From Candidatus Rubrimentiphilum sp. (lineage in GTDB: Bacteria > Vulcanimicrobiota > Vulcanimicrobiia > Vulcanimicrobiales > Vulcanimicrobiaceae), in NCBI GenBank assembly GCA_035710515.1, contig DASTDE010000001.1:62001-126000 (forward strand): a stretch of 64,000 nt of DNA. The letters are read 5' to 3'. This document shows, one piece after another, positions 34,254 through 41,503 of this stretch. A program made the translations under genes and the position numbers. The first letter of the stretch is position 1, and each line of letters opens with the position of its first letter. The notes beneath the pieces were generated by a model. That model made no database searches. It had not been told where the DNA came from and worked only from the letters and a program-made list of their open reading frames with translations.

Positions 34254-34781
34254 TCACGGAAGTCGGCGGCGCGGCGCGCGGACGCGCTCCATGCAAGCCA
34301 GCCGGCACCAGCGGCGCGACCGGTTCTTGGTGGTGTCCCAGAAATAGGCGCCGCATCGTTCGTCCGCGCAGCGACGCAGACGCCGCAGATCGGCCTCGAG
34401 CAGGGCGCAGACGATGTACGCAAGGGGAAGAAGCACGCTTCCGGCTCCGTCGGCTACGGAATACGTAAGAGCGGGGGGCGCGCCGTCGAGCCCAAGCCTT
34501 CCGCGGGCCAAGGCTTCGCCTATCGACGCCAGGGAGGACGCGGGCGGCTCGAGGCCCCGCGAGGCCGCGTCCAGCGCCTGTACGGCCGCCGTCCGGAGGT
34601 TTTGGAGCTCCTCGGTCAAGGTGAAATCGAAGCGCGGCTTCGGACTCGCCCGAAGGCGCACGGCCGAGGTTGCCTCACGATGGACGCCTCCCCACCACGC
34701 GGCGGCCTGAGCCGGATCCTCAAAGGCCTCTCGGGCGTTCAAAAACGTCACGACGACCGCGCGTGAAGCGGGTGATTCCAT
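34254..34781 (-). CDS. ABATE/CGNR-type zinc-finger protein (variant)
   Basis: 175 aa. The C-terminus has the CGNR-zinc-finger layout LRRCADERCGAYFWDTTKNRSRRWCRLACMERVRA. The first Cys pair and the TKNRSRRWC stretch are as expected, but the name-giving CGNR is replaced by ACMERVRA. The N-terminal helical part corresponds to the ABATE stress-response domain by position. Such proteins are presumed transcriptional regulators. Confidence 0.78.
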   Translation of the reverse strand: MESPASRAVVVTFLNAREAFEDPAQAAAWWGGVHREATSAVRLRASPKPRFDFTLTEELQNLRTAAVQALDAASRGLEPPASSLASIGEALARGRLGLDGAPPALTYSVADGAGSVLLPLAYIVCALLEADLRRLRRCADERCGAYFWDTTKNRSRRWCRLACMERVRAPRRRLP

Positions 34782-34928
34782 AGCGAAACAACTTTAGCCA
34801 TGGATTGGCGAAGTTCCCGGCGATCATCTCAGATCTTCACAATGCTGACCGTCCAGGTCTAAATGTAAATAGACATGGAGTGGGACAGAGAGAAGGGCTC
34901 AGGCGGAGCGGAAACGCATGGCGCACGC

Positions 34929-35897
34929 ATGCAGGCGGTTCGCTTAAGCCAGGTCGCTCCGGAAAAGCTCTCGGTCGAAGATATCCCCCAGCCGGAGCCG
35001 GCCGCCGGTCAGGCCCTCGTGCGCGTCCGGGCTGCAGCCCTGAACCACCGCGACGTCTTTATTACGAAGGGTCTCTATCCCAATATTCGTCCCGGGTGCG
35101 TCCTGGGCGCGGACGGTTGCGGCGAGACCGGCGGAGCTGAGGTCGTCATCGACCCAACCATCGATTGGGGCCCGGATGAGCGCGTTTGGCAGCCGGATGC
35201 CACCATTCTCGGCACACCGCTCGACGGAACGTTCGCGCAGTACGTCGCGGTGCCGCAACAAAACGTTCATCCGAAGCCGGAACATCTTTCAATCGAAGAA
35301 GCGGCCGCGTTGCCGCTAGCCGGCGTGACGGCATTTCGCGCGATCTTCACTCGCGGCGCTTTGCAAGCCGGCGAAACGGTGCTGATTACCGGCGTTGGCG
35401 GCGGCGTGCAAACGTTTGCGCTACTTTTCGCCAAAGCCACGGGCGCACGCGTCGTGGTTACGTCGAGCCGCGATGGAAAGCTCGAGCGTGCCAAAGCGCT
35501 CGGCGCCGACGTCGCAATCAATTACGCGACGACGCCGGATTGGCACAAGGCTGTGCGCGAAGCTGTCGGCGCAGTCGATCTCGCGATCGACTCGGCGGGC
35601 GGCGACTCGCTCGCCAAAGCGCTGACCGTCGTGCGCCGCGGAGGACGTGCGGTAACGTACGGCGCGACGACCGGCGACGTGACGCTCAAAATGTTTTCGG
35701 TCTTTTGGCATCAGCTCTCGATCTTCGGAACGTCGATGGGCAGTCCGGCCGACTTTAAGGCCATGCTCGAGTTCGTTACGCGTCATCGCATTAAGCCGGT
35801 TATCGATCGCGTCTACGAGTTGGCCGAGATCGAAAGCGCGATGAAACGTATGGACGACGCGCTGCAGTTCGGAAAGATCGTTCTAAGAATTCCGTAG
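34929..35897 (+). CDS. Zinc-type alcohol dehydrogenase-like/quinone oxidoreductase (MDR family)
   Basis: 322 aa from ATG 34929 (MQAVRLSQVAPEKL); an upstream ATG at 34875 adds a non-conserved Gly/Glu-rich stretch. GroES-like domain: QALVRVRAAALNHRDVFITKG. Rossmann domain: GETVLITGVGGGVQTFALLFAKATGARVVVTSSRDGKLERAKALGADVAINY. The structural four-cysteine lobe is missing, so it belongs with quinone oxidoreductase/YhdH-like members of the superfamily. It ends 15 bp inside the convergent MBL gene. Confidence 0.88.
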   Translation: MQAVRLSQVAPEKLSVEDIPQPEPAAGQALVRVRAAALNHRDVFITKGLYPNIRPGCVLGADGCGETGGAEVVIDPTIDWGPDERVWQPDATILGTPLDGTFAQYVAVPQQNVHPKPEHLSIEEAAALPLAGVTAFRAIFTRGALQAGETVLITGVGGGVQTFALLFAKATGARVVVTSSRDGKLERAKALGADVAINYATTPDWHKAVREAVGAVDLAIDSAGGDSLAKALTVVRRGGRAVTYGATTGDVTLKMFSVFWHQLSIFGTSMGSPADFKAMLEFVTRHRIKPVIDRVYELAEIESAMKRMDDALQFGKIVLRIP

Positions 35898-36704
35898 GGC
35901 GAAAGAGTAGACTCGTTTGCCGGCAAGATCGCGACTGCGAACGCGGCCTTCGTGCTCCAGCGCAATCAGGTAAGCCATGAGCTGCTCGCCCGCTGCAGGC
36001 CACAGCGCCTTGTCCGTGTTGGCATAAATCGACTGAACGAGATCGGGAACACTGCGTTCGCCTTGTTGTAAGGCGGCAACCAATTCGTTTTCACGCGCGC
36101 GCCGGTGCTCGATATACTCTTGTAGTTTAGCTTTCGGATCGTGAACCGGCTCGCCGTGCCCCCCGTAGATCGTTCGAGCGTTCGGGAAGTCGTCGATGAG
36201 GCGCTGCAGCGTGCGAAGGTATGCGCGCATGTCGCCGTCCGGTGGCGCGATCAGCACAAAGCCGCGGCCGATGACGACGTCGCCCGTAAAGAGCGCGTTT
36301 TCGCGCGCTTCGTAAAAGACGAGATGATCCGAGGAATGGCCGGGCGCCGTAAACGCCTGCAATTGCGTGTCTCCGCCGATCACGGCATCGCCGTCTTTTA
36401 AGCTGTAGTCGTGGACGATGCGGCTCTCTTCGTGCGCAAAGATCGGCGCGTCGGTACGCTCGCGAAGCATTGACGCGGCGGGAGCGTGATCGGGGTGCCC
36501 GTGCGTCAGGCAGATCGCCGCGATCTTGCAGCACATCTGCGCGGCGCGCTGGAGAAGAGCTTCAACGTGCGCCTCAATGGGAGGGCCGGGATCGATGCAG
36601 ATCGCCTCGCCGTTCCCACCGTCAATCAGATATGAGTTCGTGCCGTCCAGCGTCATCGCTGACGGATTGGGCGCCCGCACGAGCGCAATGCGAGAAGTTA
36701 CCAA
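35883..36704 (-). CDS. Metallo-beta-lactamase fold hydrolase (LACTB2/glyoxalase II-like)
   Basis: 273 aa. The metal motif is complete: LTHGHPDHA (H68, H70, D72, H73), TAPGHSSDHL, FTGDVVIG and IYGGHGEP. The C-terminal winged-helix-like tail (LVAALQQGERSVPDLVQSIYANTDKALWPAAGEQLMAYL) is the feature that separates LACTB2-like nucleases/hydrolases from glyoxalase II. The substrate is not known. It overlaps the Nudix gene by 7 bp and probably shares its transcript. Confidence 0.9.
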   Translation of the reverse strand: MVTSRIALVRAPNPSAMTLDGTNSYLIDGGNGEAICIDPGPPIEAHVEALLQRAAQMCCKIAAICLTHGHPDHAPAASMLRERTDAPIFAHEESRIVHDYSLKDGDAVIGGDTQLQAFTAPGHSSDHLVFYEARENALFTGDVVIGRGFVLIAPPDGDMRAYLRTLQRLIDDFPNARTIYGGHGEPVHDPKAKLQEYIEHRRARENELVAALQQGERSVPDLVQSIYANTDKALWPAAGEQLMAYLIALEHEGRVRSRDLAGKRVYSFALRNS

Positions 36705-37441
36705 GCGTCTTCCAATTCAGGCGGCAGTCCGAAACCGCCATCGATGGTGTTCGGCGTGATAGCGAGGACCGGTTTGGCATGCGCAAACTCGAACAGTGTC
36801 TCGAAATCGTTAAACCGCGCGAGTCTTTGCAAGTGCTTCATCGTCGGATACACCAAGTGCAGTTCATCTGCCGCGTTGCGCGACAATGCATCGGCCGGCG
36901 CGATCCATAGCCCATCGTGCGTTTCGTACGCGTCGGCCGCCGCGGCCGCATCCGCCGGCGCGCGGGCGAGAAAGAAATGCGTATTGTAGCGTTTTGAAAA
37001 CTGCGGCGGCGTCAGCCACTGCGAGAAAAATGTGAGCGCCTCCGCGTCCGCATAAAGATCGCGCATCTCCAGCAGTTCGAGAAAATCGGTTCGCGATTCA
37101 CTGCCGCTCGGAACCGCCGCGCCGGTTTTGTCGCGCGCGAGCAAGACGCCGGCTTCTTCATAGAGCTCGCGAAGGGCGGCGAACAACAAGCCTTGGGCTT
37201 CTCGCGCCGACGCAATCGGAACAGAAGGAAGCCCCGGTGCCGGCTGCGCTCTGAGTTGCGCCGCTTGCGGATCCGGACGCATGCGCGCGAGCGCCCGCTC
37301 GCTTAGATCGCTCTCCGACAGCGTTCCGCCCGGAAAAACGTACGCGTCCGGGACGAAATGGCTCGTCTCGCTGCGCCGCAACATGAAGACTTCGAACGGC
37401 GCTGCCGGGCGAACCAGCATGACCGTCGCCGCTAAACGCAC
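36698..37441 (-). CDS. Nudix hydrolase (NUDT19-like)
   Basis: 247 aa starting at GTG 37441. N-terminal strand AATVMLVRPAAPFEVFMLRRS leads to VFPGGTLSESD, then a long insertion, and the Nudix box closes with ALRELYEEAGVLLARD. An insertion inside the Nudix box and a C-terminal FFLARAPADAAAAADAYETHDGLWI region resemble the coenzyme-A-hydrolysing NUDT7/19 group. This is a likely assignment, not proven. It precedes and overlaps the MBL gene. Confidence 0.88.
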   Translation of the reverse strand: MRLAATVMLVRPAAPFEVFMLRRSETSHFVPDAYVFPGGTLSESDLSERALARMRPDPQAAQLRAQPAPGLPSVPIASAREAQGLLFAALRELYEEAGVLLARDKTGAAVPSGSESRTDFLELLEMRDLYADAEALTFFSQWLTPPQFSKRYNTHFFLARAPADAAAAADAYETHDGLWIAPADALSRNAADELHLVYPTMKHLQRLARFNDFETLFEFAHAKPVLAITPNTIDGGFGLPPELEDAW

Positions 37442-37477
37442 AGGGAACCGTGTTGATCTGGGTACCGTTTCAAATAT

Positions 37478-37861
37478 ATGAATACGCGATTTGTCGCCTG
37501 CTTAACGGCCGTCCTCTTGCTTGCAGCAACGCCGCCGCCGACGCCGCCCGCTTCTCCGAATCCGCTTCCGACGATTCCGGGCAGCATCGTCAATGATGCG
37601 ATCAACGCGTTGGGCGGATTGGTCAAGGCTGCTTATGGATGGAACGACACGGAGTCGTTGGGCACGGTAACCTATTTTCGCGGCTACGATATGCAGCTGA
37701 AAATGCAGCTCAACCGGTATCGCGCGATCCATCTGCATCGCGGCACAGTCATCAATCCGCGCGGGTACTCGATCAAGACCGGCGACACGGTTGACGTGCG
37801 CGGCACCCCGCAATCCGACGGTTCGCTCAACGCGGACATGATCGTCGTACAGGGTCACTAA
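37478..37861 (+). CDS. Exported small protein, OB-like beta domain
   Basis: 127 aa. Signal peptide MNTRFVACLTAVLLLAATPP is followed by a Pro-rich linker (PPTPPASPNPLPTIPGS). The C-terminal part has GTVTYFRGYDMQLKMQL, LHRGTVINPRGYSIKTGDTVDVRGTPQSDGSLNADMIVV, which has the alternating pattern of an OB-fold such as DUF5666 domains. Family assignment tentative. Confidence 0.65.
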   Translation: MNTRFVACLTAVLLLAATPPPTPPASPNPLPTIPGSIVNDAINALGGLVKAAYGWNDTESLGTVTYFRGYDMQLKMQLNRYRAIHLHRGTVINPRGYSIKTGDTVDVRGTPQSDGSLNADMIVVQGH

Positions 37862-37885
37862 GCCGCTTCCATATAATCACTTCCC

Positions 37886-38311
37886 ATGCGCATCGCACTG
37901 GGGAGCGACGAAGCCACCGAACTCACCGCTGCGCTGGAGCGCGATCTGCGCGAGCGCGGCCATGACCCCATATTGTTTGGAGCGCTGCAGCCCGGCGAGG
38001 ATGACGCCTGGCCGGGCGTCGCCAAACGCGTCGGCACTGCCGTCGCATCGGGTGAGTGTGACTACGGTGTCGTCTGTTGCTGGTCGGGCACCGGCGTCAG
38101 CATCGCAGCCAACAAAGTGCCCGGAGTACGCGCCGCGCTCTGCAACGATCCGCAAACGGCGACGCTGGCGCGCGAGTGGAACGACGCGAACGTCCTGGCG
38201 CTGAGCCTTCGCAACACGGCGATTCCGGTCGCCAAAGCGATGCTGGACGCGTGGTTTTCGACCGGTCCGACGACGGATCCCAAATATCGCGCCATGATTG
38301 CGGAAACGTAG
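37886..38311 (+). CDS. RpiB/LacAB-family sugar-phosphate isomerase
   Basis: 141 aa, RpiB size. RpiB landmarks: MRIALGSDEAT, CDYGVVCCWSGTGVSIAANKVPGVRAALCNDPQTATLAREWNDANVLALSLRN. The catalytic cysteine aligns with C in CWSGTG, in place of the usual CGTGIG. The HNDANVL histidine is W in REWNDANVL. These changes place it in a subgroup of the family whose sugar is unsure; canonical RpiB converts ribose-5-P and ribulose-5-P. Confidence 0.85.
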   Translation: MRIALGSDEATELTAALERDLRERGHDPILFGALQPGEDDAWPGVAKRVGTAVASGECDYGVVCCWSGTGVSIAANKVPGVRAALCNDPQTATLAREWNDANVLALSLRNTAIPVAKAMLDAWFSTGPTTDPKYRAMIAET

Positions 38312-38375
38312 CGGCAACGCTCCTTGCAACCAACTACGAAATCTATCTGGTAGCAGGTACGTGGGGGACCCCGCT

Positions 38376-38400
38376 GCCCTTCGGCAGGCTCAGGACGGTG
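38376..38400 (-). repeat. Dispersed repeat copy I
   Basis: GCCCTTCGGCAGGCTCAGGAC, the reverse form of the CCTGAG-N-GAAGGG unit, in the 181-bp gap between the isomerase and the secreted protein genes. The rest of the gap is GC-rich with no gene. Confidence 0.6.
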
Positions 38401-38492
38401 GGGGGCGGCGAGCCGCGCAGCGCGAGCGCCTGTTAAACGGGCAATCCAAGGGAAGCCCCCGTCCGTTCTGTAGAGCGAAAAGGAGCTTCTAC

Positions 38493-39140
38493 ATGCTTAA
38501 TCTTCGCAATCTTCTGGCTGTCACGGCGCTCTGTGGTTTAGTGGCGCCGACCGCCGCGCTAGCCTCGGGCATGGCCGCAAAACCGGCCCACATGGCACGA
38601 CCGGCCACACACATGGCGTCGTCCATGATCACCATGCAGCCTTCACGTTTCTCGGGACCGGGCGTGTACAATGGACCGCCGGCATTACCGGTCACCCTCT
38701 CAATGATCATCGCAGGCGGCGGGCCGCAGCACTTCGACACCGTGACGCTGCTCAAGGTTCTGGCCGGCAAGAACTTCAACGCCGAAGTTGCCAAGCTCAC
38801 CAAACAATACGGCAAAGATAAAGTCGGCAATTTTCTGACGGTCTTCAATTTCGTCGTTGCAGATTCGCTAAAGATCGTCACGGCCAAGAAAGTAAAACTT
38901 CCCTCAACGCCGTCGCCGAATCCGAAGAACGGTAAGGCGCTGGCCGCCGCGCTTTGGAGCGCCGGTGTACTACCGGGCGGTTGGAGCGTCGAGGTAATGC
39001 TCGATCGCGCCGTATCGCACCCGATTCACGTTCAAGTGATGAAGGACATCGATGCCAAGTACGGGATCGCCAAGGACGCGGACTATCACGCGATCCTCAC
39101 CACGGCAATGAAGGACCTGAAAGCCGCGTACATGCTCTAA
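38493..39140 (+). CDS. Secreted protein of unknown function
   Basis: 215 aa from ATG 38493 with AAAAGGAGC upstream; the open frame extends further back but lacks a signal peptide. MLNLRNLLAVTALCGLVAPTAALA is the signal. A Met/His/Ala-rich linker follows (KPAHMARPATHMASSM), then an alpha-helical domain (HFDTVTLLKVLAGKNFNAEVAKLTKQYGKDKV, NFVVADSLKIVTAKK). No enzyme motif. It is followed by a terminator, so this is probably a separate transcript. Confidence 0.7.
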   Translation: MLNLRNLLAVTALCGLVAPTAALASGMAAKPAHMARPATHMASSMITMQPSRFSGPGVYNGPPALPVTLSMIIAGGGPQHFDTVTLLKVLAGKNFNAEVAKLTKQYGKDKVGNFLTVFNFVVADSLKIVTAKKVKLPSTPSPNPKNGKALAAALWSAGVLPGGWSVEVMLDRAVSHPIHVQVMKDIDAKYGIAKDADYHAILTTAMKDLKAAYML

Positions 39141-39152
39141 ACGCTGGAGCGC

Positions 39153-39191
39153 AAAAAAAAAGAAGCCGCGCATTGCGCGGTTTCTTTTTTA
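39153..39191 (+). terminator. Rho-independent terminator after the secreted-protein gene
   Basis: A-run, GAAGCCGCGC, loop ATT-like, GCGCGGTTTC, TTTTTT. A ten-pair stem with one G-T wobble, preceded by A9 and followed by a T run. The A run upstream would also give a U tract for the convergent VKOR-like gene. Confidence 0.88.
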
Positions 39192-39278
39192 GCACCGGCG
39201 GTAGGCTCAGCTCCCGGACTCCGGTGAGAGTCCCGTATAACACTCGAGACAAGGGGCATTATATCAATGCAAGGCGCG

Positions 39279-39680
39279 CTAAACAAGCCAGGGCAAGATC
39301 AAAGCAAGCGACCAGTTGACGGCGTGCGCGGTCCAACAGTACGGACACTCGCGCTTCGTTACGAAAAGTAGGCTGTACGCCAGATAGAGGGACGTGCCGG
39401 CGGCGAACAGCGCCGCTATCCAGGCCAGAATGAAAAAAATCCGCGCGTGGGCCAGCCACGTAACCGCGAGCACGCCGGTGTAGTAGAGCACCCCGAACAG
39501 CGAGTTCGGCAAACCGGCGAAGAGCTTCGCGCGCGGCGACTTGACGACGCTGGGACCCTTCACCTCGCCATGCTCCGCCCGGATGCTCTTGCGGAGCATA
39601 AAAACGGAAGCGTACAAGCCTACGGCGCATAAAAACGAAACGATGGAGCGTAGGAGCACCAGATTACTTCCCGTCTGCAA
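39279..39680 (-). CDS. VKOR-like membrane protein lacking the loop cysteine pair
   Basis: 133 aa with four membrane helices. KLFAGLPNSLFGVLYYTGVLA and RECPYCWTAHAVNW (C112, C115) are vitamin K epoxide reductase family features: the CxxC reduces quinone and accepts electrons from a disulfide-forming partner. The loop cysteine pair that normally relays electrons is absent, because SVVKSPRAKLF has no Cys. Function is therefore less certain; no DsbA/thioredoxin fusion is seen. Confidence 0.8.
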   Translation of the reverse strand: MQTGSNLVLLRSIVSFLCAVGLYASVFMLRKSIRAEHGEVKGPSVVKSPRAKLFAGLPNSLFGVLYYTGVLAVTWLAHARIFFILAWIAALFAAGTSLYLAYSLLFVTKRECPYCWTAHAVNWSLALILPWLV

Positions 39681-39710
39681 GCACTAGCCCGCCGCGGCGC
39701 GGGCCTCGGA

Positions 39711-40331
39711 TTGCTCCTGGCTTCCTTTGCGCTGGCGGCCTTGGTGATTCGCTATCAGCCATTTGTCGAAAACCACATCCTCCGTCCCATCGGGCCCAAG
39801 GTAGCAATTCCACTGGCCACCGTTCTGTTCGCGTTCGTGGCCTCGGCCCCGTTCTCGGTAACCGACGCGCTGGCTATCATGAACGGCGTCGTCTTCGGGC
39901 GTTTCTGGGGTTCGGTGATCGACGTCATCGGGATCATCGGCGCGGGGATCATCGGCTATTGGATAAACCGCCATGCCACGCACCTGATGGATCTTCACTC
40001 CGCGCTGGCCAGGCTGCCCGGCTGGGTCAAGCGATTCAAAGTGGGCTCTCCCATGTTTCTGATCGTCGTGCGCATCATTCCGGGTTTTGGCGGAACGGTC
40101 GCAACCGCGACGGCGGCCGCCATGAAAGTTCCGCTCTGGATCCACGTTGCGACGATGTCGGCCGTGGCGATCCCCCTCTGCGTGCTGCTTACGCTGTTCG
40201 GCGATCAGGTGACGGGACTGGTGCACGGCGCCGAGGCGCGCGCGCACATGTACATCTTGCATCACCGGCCGCATTGGCATATGCATTTCCGGAAGCGCGC
40301 CCCGCGCGTGCCCTCCGGCCCGACGCAGTGA
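39711..40331 (+). CDS. VTT-domain (DedA/TVP38-like) membrane protein
   Basis: 206 aa from TTG 39711. The frame stays open back to 39654 with only a CTG at 39675, so the start is unclear. Core helices: ATVLFAFVASAPFSVTDALAIMNGVVFGRFWGSVIDVIGIIGAGIIGYWINRHA and SPMFLIVVRIIPGFGGTVATATAAAM. The R-x-x-P-G-F motif in the re-entrant loop is typical of the SNARE-associated/VTT family, thought to act as lipid scramblases or transporters. The tail is His/Arg-rich (HHRPHWHMHFRKR). It overlaps the RNase D start (GTGA). Confidence 0.82.
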   Translation: MLLASFALAALVIRYQPFVENHILRPIGPKVAIPLATVLFAFVASAPFSVTDALAIMNGVVFGRFWGSVIDVIGIIGAGIIGYWINRHATHLMDLHSALARLPGWVKRFKVGSPMFLIVVRIIPGFGGTVATATAAAMKVPLWIHVATMSAVAIPLCVLLTLFGDQVTGLVHGAEARAHMYILHHRPHWHMHFRKRAPRVPSGPTQ

Positions 40332-41503
40332 CGGACATTCAAACGATCGACACGCCCAGCGGTTTGGGCGCGCTGTGCGAGCGCATCCGGCAGGCGCCGC
40401 GCATTGGAATAGACACGGAGTTTCACAACGAACGCAGTTACACGGCGCGGCTCATGGTCGTGCAGGTGGCGTTCGAGGACGGCTTCGCGGTGGTGGATCC
40501 GCTGGCGCTGGCCGACTTGATGCCCTTGGCGCGCGCGCTAACGGAGACGACGGTCGTCGGCCACGCGCTGAGCAGCGACCTGAAGATATTCGCCGATCGT
40601 TTCGGCATCGTTCCACAACAGATATTCGACTGCCAGATCGCCGCGGCGTTTCTGGGCTACGGCTTGTCGATCTCCCTGGCGGATCTCGTTCGCGATCTGC
40701 AAGGCGTGCGTTTGAAGAAACTGCACACCGTCAGCGACTGGTCCACGCGTCCGCTATCGAGCGGGCAGCTCGAATACCTGATTGACGACGTCGCGCATCT
40801 GCTCGACATGCACGACCGCCTGACCCGTAGACTGAAAGAGAAGAACCGGTACGAGTGGGCGATGGAAGAAAACCGGCAGCTCTCCGACATCAGCCGTTAC
40901 CAGCCCGACGAGCGGCGTATGTACACGCGCATACCCGGCGCCAACCGGCTGAACCGCCGCGAACTGGGCGTGCTGTGCGAACTAGCGCTCCTGCGCGACC
41001 GGCTCGCGCGCGAACGGGACGTTCCACTGAAGTACGTCATGCCCGACGACGTGATGGCCGGCCTTGCAACGCTGCGCCCGCACAGCATCGAGGATCTGAC
41101 GCAACTGCGCCGGTTCGATTCAGGTGGGCGGCGCGCGCTGGGCCCCGCGATCTTGGATGCCGTGAAGCGCGCCGAAGCGCTGCCGGAAGCCGAATTGCCG
41201 GAGCGCATCAGCCGCCAGATGGGCAACGCGCGCGAAACGCTCGTTTCGCTAATGGGCGTACTCGTCGGTGAAGTCGCGCGCGAAAACGAGATTCCGCCCA
41301 GTTTGCTGGTGCCGCGCGCCTCGCTGGAGCGCGTTGCGCGCGAGGTTCCGGCCGACCGGGATTCCTTCGCTCGCGCGCTGGGTCTCTCGTCGTGGCGCAT
41401 GCAGCTGGTCGGTGAGCGGTTGTGGCGCCTGCTTTCGGGCGAAGGCGCGCTGCGAATCGAAGGCTATGCGGACGGCGATCCAAAAATCACCGTGCAGTCA
41501 TGA
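40328..41503 (+). CDS. rnd: Ribonuclease D
   Basis: 391 aa from GTG 40328 overlapping the VTT stop. The DEDDy exonuclease is complete: Exo [11 protein letters not shown] (D29, E31), Exo [19 protein letters not shown] (D84), and Exo [15 protein letters not shown] with Y150 and D154. Two HRDC domains follow ([26 protein letters not shown] and [27 protein letters not shown]). It trims tRNA 3' ends. Its stop overlaps the acnA start (ATGA), so exonuclease and aconitase are coupled. Confidence 0.93.
   Translation: MTDIQTIDTPSGLGALCERIRQAPRIGIDTEFHNERSYTARLMVVQVAFEDGFAVVDPLALADLMPLARALTETTVVGHALSSDLKIFADRFGIVPQQIFDCQIAAAFLGYGLSISLADLVRDLQGVRLKKLHTVSDWSTRPLSSGQLEYLIDDVAHLLDMHDRLTRRLKEKNRYEWAMEENRQLSDISRYQPDERRMYTRIPGANRLNRRELGVLCELALLRDRLARERDVPLKYVMPDDVMAGLATLRPHSIEDLTQLRRFDSGGRRALGPAILDAVKRAEALPEAELPERISRQMGNARETLVSLMGVLVGEVARENEIPPSLLVPRASLERVAREVPADRDSFARALGLSSWRMQLVGERLWRLLSGEGALRIEGYADGDPKITVQS

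Noticed and set aside
34782-34928. Possible small gene or RNA before the MDR dehydrogenase
   Set aside because: Short frames in this 147-bp gap have poor residue content and no ribosome site. No tRNA or riboswitch fold recognised.
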